NCBI GenBank assembly: GCA_004297725.1
Contig: SCUS01000054.1
Location: 1 to 64,000 of the forward strand
Direction of reading: 5' to 3'
Source of the DNA: Myxococcaceae bacterium
GTDB lineage: Bacteria > Myxococcota_A > Polyangia > Polyangiales > Ga0077539
DNA: 64,000 nt
The position numbers were made by a program, and so were the translations under genes. Positions within the stretch are counted from its first letter, which is position 1. Each line of letters opens with the position of its first letter. The notes below the pieces were generated by a model. The model made no database searches, had not been told where the DNA came from, and saw only the letters and a list, made by a program, of their open reading frames with translations. Positions 52,670 through 62,054 of the stretch are shown piece after piece.

Positions 52670-52948
52670 TCAGCAGGCGGCCCAGGCGGGGAGCAGATCG
52701 TCGGCGCGGCGACCGCGGGCGCGGCGGTCGGGGCGGCCGTCGTTGCGGCGGTCGGCCGGGCCCCAGCGGCGGTAGGAGAAGCGGCTCTCCAGCTCGGAGC
52801 CATCGAGGAAGATGACCGGAGCGAAGGGCGCCTCGACGATGGTGAGCAGGTAGCGCGTGAGGGAGTCGAGCTCGCTCAGCAGGTCGTAGTAGCGGAGCTC
52901 GGGCGCGTCGGGGTCGTCCGCGCAGGAGTGGGAGGAGGAGGGTTTCAT
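52670..52948 (-). CDS. Small protein of unknown function (92 aa)
   Basis: No family recognised. LRYYDLLSELDSLTRYLLTIVEAP forms an amphipathic helix, followed by FAPVIFLDGSELESRFSYRRW and a basic tail. The TACGCT hexamer 10 nt before the ATG supports it as a real gene. Confidence 0.55.
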   Translation of the reverse strand: MKPSSSHSCADDPDAPELRYYDLLSELDSLTRYLLTIVEAPFAPVIFLDGSELESRFSYRRWGPADRRNDGRPDRRARGRRADDLLPAWAAC

Positions 52949-52958
52949 GGCGCCGCCC

Positions 52959-52964
52959 AGCGTA
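52959..52964 (-). promoter_or_regulatory. -10-like TACGCT before the 92-aa gene
   Basis: 10 nt from the ATG at 52948 on the minus strand. Confidence 0.35.
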
Positions 52965-52997
52965 GGAGGCTGCGCCGCCGGGGGGCCAGTTTCTGCG

Positions 52998-53654
52998 CTA
53001 CGCCGTCACGCCCGTGCCGATGGGGCAGGTCACGCCGGTGCCCCCGATGCCGCAGTAGCCGTCCGGGTTCTTCTCCAGGTACTGCTGGTGGTACTCCTCC
53101 GCGAAGTAGAACTCCGGCGCCTCCCGCACCTCCGTGGTGATCGCGTTGCGCCCCGCCTTGCGAAGCGCCTGCTCGTAGGCCACCCGGGAGCTCTCCGCGG
53201 CCGCGCGCTGCGCCTCGTCGTACCAATAGATGCCGGAGCGGTACTGCGTCCCGACGTCGTTGCCCTGGCGCATCCCCTGGGTCGGGTCGTGGTTCTCCCA
53301 GAAGGCCTTGAGCAGCGCCTCGTAGGAGACCTTCGCCGGGTCGTACACCACGCGCACCACCTCGTTGTGGCCGGTGCGGCCGCTGCACACTTCCTTGTAC
53401 GTGGGGTTGGGCGTGTAGCCCGCGGCGTAGCCCGCCGCCGTGGAGACCACCCCGGGGAGCCTCCAGAACTTCCGCTCGACGCCCCAGAAGCAGCCCATGC
53501 CGAACATCGCCAACGCCATCCCGGGGAACTCCCCTTCGAGCGGCGTCCCGAGCACCGCGTGGCGCGCCGGGACGGGCATCCGCTCGCTGCGCCCGGGCAG
53601 CGCCTCGGAGGGAGAGGGCATCGTCGTCTTGGTGGGATCGGTGAACGAAAACAT
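52998..53654 (-). CDS. msrA: Peptide methionine sulphoxide reductase A
   Basis: 218 residues. The catalytic Cys is C55 in [13 protein letters not shown]. Further family motifs are [42 protein letters not shown] and the resolving-Cys C-terminus [15 protein letters not shown]. It repairs oxidised Met (S-epimer), here without an MsrB domain. Start ATG 53654; a near-miss -10 (CAGAGT) is 7 nt upstream. No partner gene nearby. Confidence 0.96.
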   Translation of the reverse strand: MFSFTDPTKTTMPSPSEALPGRSERMPVPARHAVLGTPLEGEFPGMALAMFGMGCFWGVERKFWRLPGVVSTAAGYAAGYTPNPTYKEVCSGRTGHNEVVRVVYDPAKVSYEALLKAFWENHDPTQGMRQGNDVGTQYRSGIYWYDEAQRAAAESSRVAYEQALRKAGRNAITTEVREAPEFYFAEEYHQQYLEKNPDGYCGIGGTGVTCPIGTGVTA

Positions 53655-53701
53655 GGCGGGCACTCTGTCACCGACCCGACAGGTCGGCCAGTGCCCCGCC
53701 G

Positions 53702-55012
53702 CTAGCGCAGCGCCCCGAGGAGCGCCTGGAGCAGCGTCCAGAGGCCCACGAGCCCCAGCAGCGTCACCACGGCCGCCGCCGCGAAGGCCCCGCGGGAGTT
53801 GCGGTCGACCGCGTGCATCGCCTCGGCGCCCATGCGCTTGGCCATGGTGACGGGGCACTCCACCGGCACCTTGCCGTCGCGGATGGACTGCAGCCGGTCG
53901 ATCATCGCGGTGACCGAGCGGTAGCGCTCGTTCGGGTCCTTGGCGACGCCGTGCCGGATGAAGTGCGCCAGCTCCGCAGGCACCCGCGACTGGTGCGGGC
54001 TCTCCGCCGTGTACGCCATCGGGACCGGGTCGCGCAGCACCCCCGCCACGCACTCGCCCACGCCGCTCTTGCTCGCCAGGTAGTGCTCCAGCGTCAGCAG
54101 CTCATGGAACATCACGCTGAGCGCGTACACGTCGCTGCGCTCGTCGAGCGTCGCCACCTCGCCGCGCGCCTGCTCCGGGGACATGTACGCCGGGGTCCCG
54201 AGGAGCGATCCCTCCATGGTCCTGAGCTTGTCGTTGCCCTGCCGCCGACCCTTCGGCGCCGTGAGGGTGATCAGCTTGTCGTCGACCGGGAAGCGCTTCA
54301 CCTCCTCGCGGCTGCGGGCGAGGCCCCAGTCCATCACCACCACCTCGCCGAAGCGGCCCACCATGATGTTGGCGGGCTTCAGGTCGCGGTGCAGCACCCC
54401 CTGCGCGTGCGCGTACTGCACCCCCCGCAGCACCTGCAGGAAGACCTCCGTGCGCCGCTCGAAGGAATACCGCTGGTGGTATTCCGGGTCCCCCGCGATG
54501 AGGCGCTCGATGACGTGCTCGAGGGTCTCGCCCTCGACGTACTTCATCACATAGAAGTACCGCCCGTCGGGGTCGACGCCCACGTCGTGGATCGGGACGA
54601 TGTTCGGGTGGTCGAGGCGCCCCAGCACCCTGATCTCCTCGACGAAGCGCGCGGTGATCTCCGCCCCGCCCTCCAGCTCCGGCAGCAGGCGCTTGAGGGC
54701 CACCGGGCGCTCGATGTCGTTGTCGCGCGCCAGCACCACCTCGCCGACGCCGCCGCGCCCGAGCACCTTCGCGGCCTCGAAGCGCTCCCTCGCGTCGACC
54801 ACCAGCCGGGGCACCTCCCCGACGAACTCCACCCTCGGAAGGATGGTCGACCGGGCTCCCCCCGTCGCGACCGATGCGTCGAGGGCAGGGCCTGGGAGCA
54901 CCTGCGTGGTGCCGTCGTGCGAGGGCTGCTGCACCGGCGAAAGAACAGTCTGGGCGAGGGAGGACGGGGCGTGCGGAGGGACGTACGCGCCGGGGATCGT
55001 GTCGTTCTGCAT
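53702..55012 (-). CDS. Membrane Ser/Thr protein kinase (Hanks type)
   Basis: 436 residues. A disordered N-terminus of about 75 residues, then the kinase domain: [33 protein letters not shown] (DWG in place of DFG), [10 protein letters not shown] and [13 protein letters not shown]. One C-terminal helix (about 410-430) anchors it, with the kinase in the cytoplasm and almost no outside domain. Substrates unknown. It begins 25 bp after the PLP-enzyme stop, so they may be co-transcribed. Confidence 0.93.
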   Translation of the reverse strand: MQNDTIPGAYVPPHAPSSLAQTVLSPVQQPSHDGTTQVLPGPALDASVATGGARSTILPRVEFVGEVPRLVVDARERFEAAKVLGRGGVGEVVLARDNDIERPVALKRLLPELEGGAEITARFVEEIRVLGRLDHPNIVPIHDVGVDPDGRYFYVMKYVEGETLEHVIERLIAGDPEYHQRYSFERRTEVFLQVLRGVQYAHAQGVLHRDLKPANIMVGRFGEVVVMDWGLARSREEVKRFPVDDKLITLTAPKGRRQGNDKLRTMEGSLLGTPAYMSPEQARGEVATLDERSDVYALSVMFHELLTLEHYLASKSGVGECVAGVLRDPVPMAYTAESPHQSRVPAELAHFIRHGVAKDPNERYRSVTAMIDRLQSIRDGKVPVECPVTMAKRMGAEAMHAVDRNSRGAFAAAAVVTLLGLVGLWTLLQALLGALR

Positions 55013-55037
55013 GGGGTGTTTGGTTCCTCGCGATAGC

Positions 55038-56240
55038 CTATCGGGCCGCGCCGCGCACGGTACCGGCCGCGCGGAGGCCCTCGGTGAGGCGCTGGTACTG
55101 GCTCAGGTCGTTGTAGACCTGGGCGCTCACCCGCAGCAGCAGCCTCGCGGGGTCGCCCCAGCGCATCACCGGCACCTCGATGCGGTGATCGTCCCAGAGC
55201 CCTTGCTGCAGGCCGTCCTCGAAGGTCGGATCGCAGGGGGCGGTCGGAGGGAAGCGGTCCGCCGGGAGCGCCAGCGTGGCCATCGATCCGACCATGGTCT
55301 CGGGCGCTGGAGGGGGCACCCCGAGGGCCTCGGAGAGCAGCGCGCGGGCCTCCAGGGCGAGGGCGCGGTTGGCCTCGCGCAGGGCGTCCCATCCCCCGGG
55401 GAGGAGCGAGCCCATGAAGCGGATGGCCTCGGGGACGGAGAGCACCGCGGTGGGGTCGTCGGTGCCCATCCAGTTGAACTCGATGGAGAGGCGGGAGCGG
55501 TCGGTGCGGCGGGAGCTGGCCCCGTGGCTGATCACCAGCGGTCGCACGCGGTGCTGCCGGCTCGGGTGCACATGGAGGAAGGCCGCTCCCTTCGGGGCGC
55601 ACACCCACTTGTGGAGGTTGCCCGTGTAGTACGCCGCGCCGAGCGAGCGCAGCGAGAGCGGGACCATCCCCGGCGCGTGGGCTCCGTCGACCAGCACGTC
55701 GACCCCGGAGCGCTGGCAGACGTGCACGATGTCCTCGACCGGAAACACCAGCGCCGTAGGGCTGGTGACGTGGTCGACCAGCACGAGGCGGGTGCGCGAG
55801 GAGAGCGCGCGGGTGATGGCGTCGAGCACCTGGCCCGACGAGCGCAACGGGAAGGGGACCTCCGCGGTGACCACCCTCGCTCCGGCGCGCTCGGCGACGA
55901 AGCGGGCGGCGTTGGTGCACGCGGCGTAGCCGTGGTCGGTGACGACGATCTCGTCGCCCGGGGAGAGGGTGAGAGACCGGAGCACGGCGTTGACCGCGAA
56001 GGTGGCGTTGGGGACGAACACCAGGTCCTCCGCGGGGGCGTCGACGAAGGCGCCCAGCGAGGCGCGGGCCTCGTCGAGGAGGGTCTCCAGGTCGCGCGCC
56101 AGAAACTGCACCGGCTGCGCCTCCATGCGGTCTCGCAGGCGCTGCTGGGCGGCGAGCACGGCGCGGGGCGTGGCGCCGAAGGACCCGTGGTTGAGGAAGG
56201 TGACGGTCGGGTCGAGGGCGAAGTGCTGCGCGAGGGTCAT
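55038..56240 (-). CDS. Class V PLP enzyme, isopenicillin-N-epimerase-like
   Basis: 400 residues. Fold type I aminotransferase-like: FLNHGSFGATPRAVL, VFVPNATFAVNAVLRSL, VDHVTSPTALVFPVEDIV, VLVDGAHAPGMVPL and the PLP-lysine region TGNLHKWVCAPKG. Relatives include isopenicillin N epimerase and ergothioneine or cysteine-desulphurase-type enzymes; the substrate is unknown. Start ATG 56240; the longer frame upstream is unlikely. Confidence 0.88.
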   Translation of the reverse strand: MTLAQHFALDPTVTFLNHGSFGATPRAVLAAQQRLRDRMEAQPVQFLARDLETLLDEARASLGAFVDAPAEDLVFVPNATFAVNAVLRSLTLSPGDEIVVTDHGYAACTNAARFVAERAGARVVTAEVPFPLRSSGQVLDAITRALSSRTRLVLVDHVTSPTALVFPVEDIVHVCQRSGVDVLVDGAHAPGMVPLSLRSLGAAYYTGNLHKWVCAPKGAAFLHVHPSRQHRVRPLVISHGASSRRTDRSRLSIEFNWMGTDDPTAVLSVPEAIRFMGSLLPGGWDALREANRALALEARALLSEALGVPPPAPETMVGSMATLALPADRFPPTAPCDPTFEDGLQQGLWDDHRIEVPVMRWGDPARLLLRVSAQVYNDLSQYQRLTEGLRAAGTVRGAAR

Positions 56241-56337
56241 CGTCGGTGGGGCGGAACGATCGACGACAGGGTCCACGGGTGACAAGCGCCATGGCCCAGG
56301 TTTCGACGGGCGGCCCAACGATGCGAGACTCCGCCCC

Positions 56338-59019
56338 ATGCGGCGTACAGGGTTGTGTCTGGCGGGTATCACGGTGCTGGTGTCGTGCAGCGATCCGACG
56401 ACGGAGGCGCCGAGGGATGCGGGCCCCGACGCGCTCTTCGATGGGGCGATGGACGCCCCGACGGACTCTGGCACCGTGTCTCCCGAGGACAGCGGTCCGA
56501 GCGAGTGCCCGGTGGGGGCGGCCTTCGCGCAGGGCTCGGCGGAGGGCGCGGCCGACCCGACGATGGTCCCGGCGGGGATGGGCGCCGGGGGGGCGGTGCG
56601 CGCAGGGCGTCTCACCGCCGCGGCGCTCCCGGTCGACCGCACCGGCTTGAACACCTGGCAGGCGGGCGACTACGTGCTGGCCAACAGCCGGGTGGCGCTG
56701 CTCATCGAGGCCGCGCGGCCGACCTCCGGCTACAACCCGTGGGGAGGAACGCCCGTGGGCGTGGCCTCGGTGCGCGACGGCCGCCTCGTCGATGCCGGGG
56801 ATTTCGGGGAGCTCATCATCGGCCTCGGGCGCTTCACGATGCAGGCCGAGTCGGTGACGGTGATGAGCGACGGCCGCGACGGGACGCCCGCGGTGGTGAG
56901 GGCGATCGGGCCGCTGAGGGCGATCCCCTTCCTCGATGAGTTCGGCCGCGCGATCGCTCCGGCGGACTACGGGGACATCCGGGTGGCGATGGACTACGAG
57001 CTGCGCGCCGACAGCGACGTGGCGGAGGTCTACGTGACCTTCGACGTCCCGAGGCTGGGCACGACCGTCGTGCGCACGGTGCTCAACGGCTTCTTCCAGG
57101 CCAACCGCATGGGGCGCTTCGTCCCCAACGCGGGCTTCATGGAGGGCACCGGCGCGATGAGCGCGACCTCGCTGGTGGGCTGGGTCGACGACCGCGCCAC
57201 GAGCTGGGCCTGGATGCTCCCGGCAGCCCGCGGGACCATCACCCCGATCATCTCCGTGTCGGGCTTCGACATGTTCACCGCGCCGGCGATCACCTTCCCT
57301 CCGTGCAGCCAGACCAGGGTGCACTTCGGCCGCATCGCCCTGGGCGGCCCCGGGCTCGACGGGCTGCAGCGCGCCATCGCCGCCGACGCCCGCGTCGCGC
57401 TCCGCGCCATCACCGGAACCGTCACCGACGCCTCCGGCGCGCCCGCGGCCGGGGCGAGGGTGCACGCCACCTCGATGGACGGCGCCCGCTACCTCGATCG
57501 GGTCAGCGCGGACGCCATGGGGCGCTTCGAGCTGCGCGTCCCGGCCGGTCCGGTGCGCCTCCAGGGCTGGCGCTCGGGGAGCGCGCCCACCGCGGCGGTG
57601 CCCGTGGCCGAGGGGGCGAGCACGGCGTCGCTGGCCTTTCCTGCCGACGGGTCCATCGCGGTCGAGGCCACCGAGGCGGGGAGCGCCCAGGCCCTGCCGG
57701 TGAGGGTGCAGGTGATCCCCGAGGGGGCGACGGCGCCTTCGTTGCCCGCCAGCCACGGGGAGTCGGTGCCGTCCTACGGGCGGCTGCACGTGGCCTTCCC
57801 GATCGACGGTCGGGTGACCCTCCCGGCGCCTCCGGGGCGCTACCGGGTGGTGGTCTCTCACGGTCCCTTCTATGACCTCTCGGACACCCTGGTGACGGTC
57901 ACCGCGGGGATGAGCACCCGTGTGCCGGTGACGCTCCGAAGGGTGGTCGAGACGCCGGGAGTCCTTTGTGGGGACTTCCATGTCCACACGACACGCTCAC
58001 CCGACTCCGATGACGACGCGCGGCTGAAGCTGTCCTCCGGCGCGGCGGACGACCTCTCGGTGATGGCCCGCTCGGACCACGAGTGGGTCGGGGACTTCCA
58101 GCCCCTGATCGAAGAGATGGGATTGCAGCGCCGGATGCGGGGCGTCGGCTCCATCGAGCTCACGACCTTCACCTATGGGCACTTCGGGGTCTTTCCCCTC
58201 ACGGCGGACACCTCTCGTATCAACAATGGCAACTTCACCTGGACCGGTCGGCTCCCGTCTGCGGTGTTCGCGGACGTGCGCGCCCGGCCCGAGCGCCCGA
58301 CGCTGGTGATCAACCACCCCCGAGGATCACGCAGCCAGGCGTACTTCGACGCGGCCGGGTACAACCCCGCGGACGGCACCGCCAACCCGGCCATGTGGGA
58401 TGAAGGGTTCACCGCGGTGGAGTTCTTCAATGACAGCTCCTTTGAAGAGAACCCGATGCAGGTGAGGGACTGGTTCTCCTTCCTGGCGCGGGGGAGGCGG
58501 GTCTTCGCGGTGGGCTCCTCGGACAGCCACCATCTCAACAGCTCGCCGGTGGGCTTCCCCCGGACGTGCATGTTCCTGGGAACGAGCGACCCGATGGCCG
58601 CGACGCCGCAGGCCATCGGGACGGCGGTGGGCACCGGGCGATCGACCATCGCGGGCGGGATCTTCCTCGACGTGAGGGCGCTCCCGGCGACGGGGACGAG
58701 CGGCGCCGTGGGTCCGGGCCAGGAGATCATGGGGGTGGGCAGCGAGGGGAGGCTGGAGATCACCGCGAGGGCGCCGACCTGGGTGCGCGCCGACCGGCTG
58801 CAGGTCTTCGTGGACGGGACCGCCCTGCCGACCATCGCCCTCGACGACGCGGCGCGCGACCCGAGCGACCCGGTGGTGCGCTACCGCGGAACGGTCCGGG
58901 TCCCGGTGGCGGCGAGCGGCAGCTGGGTGGTGGTGGCGGCGCACGGTCGGGAGCTCGAGCCGGTGTTCCCGAGGCGGACGGCCTTCGCGGTGAGCAACCC
59001 GATCTTCCTTCGTCGGTAG
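56338..59019 (+). CDS. CehA/McbA-family metallohydrolase lipoprotein
   Basis: 893 residues. Lipobox GITVLVSC. The first ~400 residues are beta-rich, then a carboxypeptidase-regulatory-like domain (TGTVTDASGAPAAGARV). The metal-dependent hydrolase starts at GDFHVHTTRSPDSDDD (HxH) and has ARSDHEWVG, LVINHPRG and GSSDSHHLNS. This is a PHP-related fold that hydrolyses phospho- or carbonyl-type bonds. The C-terminus is a beta domain. Start ATG 56338. No ribosome site was seen. Confidence 0.85.
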   Translation: MRRTGLCLAGITVLVSCSDPTTEAPRDAGPDALFDGAMDAPTDSGTVSPEDSGPSECPVGAAFAQGSAEGAADPTMVPAGMGAGGAVRAGRLTAAALPVDRTGLNTWQAGDYVLANSRVALLIEAARPTSGYNPWGGTPVGVASVRDGRLVDAGDFGELIIGLGRFTMQAESVTVMSDGRDGTPAVVRAIGPLRAIPFLDEFGRAIAPADYGDIRVAMDYELRADSDVAEVYVTFDVPRLGTTVVRTVLNGFFQANRMGRFVPNAGFMEGTGAMSATSLVGWVDDRATSWAWMLPAARGTITPIISVSGFDMFTAPAITFPPCSQTRVHFGRIALGGPGLDGLQRAIAADARVALRAITGTVTDASGAPAAGARVHATSMDGARYLDRVSADAMGRFELRVPAGPVRLQGWRSGSAPTAAVPVAEGASTASLAFPADGSIAVEATEAGSAQALPVRVQVIPEGATAPSLPASHGESVPSYGRLHVAFPIDGRVTLPAPPGRYRVVVSHGPFYDLSDTLVTVTAGMSTRVPVTLRRVVETPGVLCGDFHVHTTRSPDSDDDARLKLSSGAADDLSVMARSDHEWVGDFQPLIEEMGLQRRMRGVGSIELTTFTYGHFGVFPLTADTSRINNGNFTWTGRLPSAVFADVRARPERPTLVINHPRGSRSQAYFDAAGYNPADGTANPAMWDEGFTAVEFFNDSSFEENPMQVRDWFSFLARGRRVFAVGSSDSHHLNSSPVGFPRTCMFLGTSDPMAATPQAIGTAVGTGRSTIAGGIFLDVRALPATGTSGAVGPGQEIMGVGSEGRLEITARAPTWVRADRLQVFVDGTALPTIALDDAARDPSDPVVRYRGTVRVPVAASGSWVVVAAHGRELEPVFPRRTAFAVSNPIFLRR

Positions 59020-59077
59020 TGGGGGGGGCGGTGAGGGGGCCGCGCGAGCCGCGACGCATCACCTGATCCCCCTCCGA

Positions 59078-59491
59078 TCAGACGGCGGTCTGGGTGATCA
59101 GCAGGAAGGACGGGTTGTGCGCCGGGTCCTGACTGGTGATCTTGTTCTTGAAGACCGCGAGGCTCGAATAGACCGTGGCGTAGTCGATGGGATAGATCCA
59201 GACGTTGGGCCCGACGTTGTACGTGGCCCACGCCTGATAGAGTCCCCAGTACTCGTTTCCAGAGGTGTCGAACCAGATCTCTCCGAGCTTCAGCCAGGAG
59301 GTCCCGTCCCAGACCCGGATATCGTAGAGGAAGAGCGGGTCGACCTGCATGATCGCAGACTTCGGGGACTTCGTTGCCTTCTTCGCTGACGCGGGGAAGG
59401 GCTTCGCCTCCGGGCGGGCGACCGCCGCGCTCCCCATCGCGGGCTTCTTCTTCTTTGCGGTCGTACCGGCTGTCTTCTTCACGGTTGCCAT
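59078..59491 (-). CDS. Small protein with basic N-terminus, downstream of a kinase
   Basis: 137 residues. A Lys/Ala-rich tail (about 1-45) precedes a beta-rich aromatic domain (LYDIRVWDGTSWLKLGE, NEYWGLYQAWATYNVGPNVWIYP). Family not recognised. It starts 12 bp after the kinase stop with GGAG as ribosome site, so it is co-expressed with it. Possible kinase substrate, by position only. Confidence 0.65.
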   Translation of the reverse strand: MATVKKTAGTTAKKKKPAMGSAAVARPEAKPFPASAKKATKSPKSAIMQVDPLFLYDIRVWDGTSWLKLGEIWFDTSGNEYWGLYQAWATYNVGPNVWIYPIDYATVYSSLAVFKNKITSQDPAHNPSFLLITQTAV

Positions 59492-59503
59492 CGCGGTGCT
59501 CCT

Positions 59504-61963
59504 CTATGCGCCGCCAATACCCAGAGCGGCGGCAGCCTCGTCAATGGACATCACCTCCAGCCGGTGTGTCCAGTGTGATCGTGGGATGCTCTCGAAATGA
59601 GGGGTGGCGATTCCCGACAAGGCCCTACGTCGGCGAGGACGCGCCTGCGCCAGCAGCGCCAGCGACTGCACCGCCACCCGGGAGAGCGGCAGCGTCTTCA
59701 CCCGCCCCAGCAGCAGCCTCTCCTCCTCGGCGTCCACCGCCTCGCCGCACAGCATCGCCAGCGGCTGCACCAGCGCCAGCCCCGGGACCCACCCGGTCAG
59801 CGTCCACTGCCGCAGCGCCCTCACGCTCAGCGCCCTCGCGGTCTCCAGGTCGCCCGCGCGCCACGCCACCGCCGCCTCGTTCATGCAGAGCAGCGCCGCC
59901 ACGTCGCGAAGCCCGACGCTCGAGACGGCGTCCAGCAGCTCCAGGTCCGGCGAGCTCGCTCGCCCGGTGCGGTAGGCGACCGCCCGGAGGATCCACTCGG
60001 CCCTGGCCTCGTAGTACGGGTGGCGGCACCTCGCGGCGGCGCGGCGCGCCTCCTCCGCGAGCGCCCTCGCGTCGTCGAGGCGGAAGCACTCCATCGCCGC
60101 GGAGGCCGCGTTCACCCGGGCGTCGAGACGCGCCGTCGCCCACGGCTCCCACGCGGCGGCCTCCTTCAGCAGCGCCGCGGCCTCCTCGAAGCGGCCCTGG
60201 CGGTAGCGCAGCCGTCCCAGGGCGTTGGCGCGCAGTCCGGGGTCCGTCGCGCAGCGGGCCACCTCGTCGACCACGCGCTCCTCGCGGGCGGGCTCCACCC
60301 GCCGCGCGGCCATCACCCGCATCGTCAGCCGCCGACGCTCCAGCGCCGGGTCCGCGAAGGGGGCGACGGACTCGATCATGGTGAGCGCCCGGTCGCCCGC
60401 CTGGGAGAGCACCAGCGCGGCGCGGAGCATCCCGTCGAGCGCCGCGGTGTGTGCCGAGGGAGAGCGCACGCGGGAGAGCTCGTAGACCGCGCGGTCGAGG
60501 AAGCGGGGTGTCCCTTCGGCGAGGGCGACCTCCACGGTGACGGAGAGCAGCGCGGCCTCCGGGGCGTCGCCGTCGTGGGGCGAGTCCTCGGTGAGCTGGC
60601 GCACCGCCACGAGGCAGGCGTCGAGCACCGCGGCGGCGTGGCCGAGCGCCCCGGAGCGGGCGTGGTGCAGCGCGAGGGCGGCCCCCTCGGAGGCGATGGC
60701 GCGGGCGGCGCGGAGGCGCTCGTCGCTCTGGCCGTAGGGCGGGTGCAGCCCGAGGAGGGCGTGGAGCCGGGCGTCGTCGTCGTCCGCGGGGCGCGCTCCG
60801 GAGGCGGTGCTGCGGAGGGGGCGGGCGGTGCCGAAGCCCGTGGCGAGCCGGTCGAGGGTCTCGCGGTCGATGGCGAAGCGCTCCCCGTCGCGGCGCACGA
60901 GGCCGGCGCGCTCCCAGGCGAGGAGCTCGTCGAGGACGCGGGCGCGGCGTCCGTCGGTGCGTGCGCGGAGGGCGCGCGCGGCGTCCGAGGGGATGTGGAA
61001 GAGCCGCTCGGAGCCGGTGAAGAGGGAGCGGAGCGATGGGTCGTCGAGGAGCTCGTCGTCGCCGCCGTCGAGCAGCAGCGGCGGGATCGAGGCGCTGCGG
61101 GGGGGGGCGCCTCGCAGCCGGGAGAGCACCTCCGCGGCGGACTCCGGGCGCTCCTCGGGGCGGCGGGAGAGCAGGGCGTCGACCACGGCGGCGACGGCCT
61201 CGGGGACGAAGGGGGCCCGCTCCCGCAGGGGCGTGGCGGGGACGTTGACCTTCGCCCAGAAGGTCGAGAAGACGGTGGTCCCGGTGGCGACGGGAGAGTC
61301 GCCGGAGAGGGCGAGGTAGAGCATCACGCCGAGGGCGTAGAGGTCGGTGCGGGGGGTGATGTCTCCCCCGTGGATCTGCTCGGGCGCGAGGAAGAGCGGC
61401 GTGCCGAGGATCTCCCCCTGGCCCGAGCGCTGCGCGTCGAGGGACTCCCAGCTCACGCCGAAATCGAGGAGGGTGGGGCGTCCCTCCGGGCAGACGAGCA
61501 CGTTGCCGGGCTTGAGGTCGCGGTGGATCACCCCCGCCGCGTGGATGCGGGAGAGGGTCTCGAGGAGGGCGGTGACCGTGGGGCGGAGCTCCTCCCAGGG
61601 GAGGGGCGAGGGGCGGCCTGGGAAGGGGCTTCCGTCGACGCGCTCCATGACGAGGAAGACGTCGCCCTCGTCGACGCCCTCGTCGAGCAGGGTGACCACG
61701 CCGGGAACGCGCAGGCGTCGCAGGGTGGCGATCTCGCGACGCACCCGGGCGCCTTCGGAGAGGGAGCTGGAGTGCATCACCTTCACGGCGACGCGGCTGC
61801 GGGTGAGCGGGTCGTGGGCCTCCCAGACCTCGGCCTGGCCGCCGGCGCCGAGCATCAGCTCGAGGACGTAGCGACCGGCGATGACACGGGAGGCGAAGGT
61901 TCCCCCGCGGGGGCGGGCGACGGCGTCGGCGGAGGGCGTCGTCGGGGGGAGCTCGTCGGACAC
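59504..61963 (-). CDS. Ser/Thr protein kinase with large helical C-terminal region
   Basis: 819 residues. The kinase domain (about 28-290) has GAGGQAEVWEA, VAVKVM, HRDLKPGNVL, LLDFGVSWES (DFG intact) and LGTPLFLAPEQ, with TDLYALGVMLYL. The following ~500 residues are helical and Ala/Arg-rich, of TPR-like type, as in AAA/LuxR-linked STAND-like sensor parts but without a P-loop seen. No membrane helix. GTG start with TACCCT 8 nt upstream. It leads a two-gene operon with the small basic protein. Confidence 0.9.
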   Translation of the reverse strand: MSDELPPTTPSADAVARPRGGTFASRVIAGRYVLELMLGAGGQAEVWEAHDPLTRSRVAVKVMHSSSLSEGARVRREIATLRRLRVPGVVTLLDEGVDEGDVFLVMERVDGSPFPGRPSPLPWEELRPTVTALLETLSRIHAAGVIHRDLKPGNVLVCPEGRPTLLDFGVSWESLDAQRSGQGEILGTPLFLAPEQIHGGDITPRTDLYALGVMLYLALSGDSPVATGTTVFSTFWAKVNVPATPLRERAPFVPEAVAAVVDALLSRRPEERPESAAEVLSRLRGAPPRSASIPPLLLDGGDDELLDDPSLRSLFTGSERLFHIPSDAARALRARTDGRRARVLDELLAWERAGLVRRDGERFAIDRETLDRLATGFGTARPLRSTASGARPADDDDARLHALLGLHPPYGQSDERLRAARAIASEGAALALHHARSGALGHAAAVLDACLVAVRQLTEDSPHDGDAPEAALLSVTVEVALAEGTPRFLDRAVYELSRVRSPSAHTAALDGMLRAALVLSQAGDRALTMIESVAPFADPALERRRLTMRVMAARRVEPAREERVVDEVARCATDPGLRANALGRLRYRQGRFEEAAALLKEAAAWEPWATARLDARVNAASAAMECFRLDDARALAEEARRAAARCRHPYYEARAEWILRAVAYRTGRASSPDLELLDAVSSVGLRDVAALLCMNEAAVAWRAGDLETARALSVRALRQWTLTGWVPGLALVQPLAMLCGEAVDAEEERLLLGRVKTLPLSRVAVQSLALLAQARPRRRRALSGIATPHFESIPRSHWTHRLEVMSIDEAAAALGIGGA

Positions 61964-61971
61964 GAGGCGGG

Positions 61972-61977
61972 AGGGTA
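61972..61977 (-). promoter_or_regulatory. -10-like TACCCT before the 819-aa kinase
   Basis: 8 nt before the GTG at 61963 on the minus strand. Confidence 0.4.
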
Positions 61978-62054
61978 ACGCCTCGCGATGGATGGGTGGG
62001 AAGCCGAGTTGGAGGGCCAGCGCTCCCCTGACCGCTCGCCGCGCGACCGGGCGG

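Noticed and set aside
54547..57987. 1146-codon open frame on the minus strand
   Set aside because: It overlaps three well-supported genes in another frame; the translation is Arg/Gly/His-rich noise.
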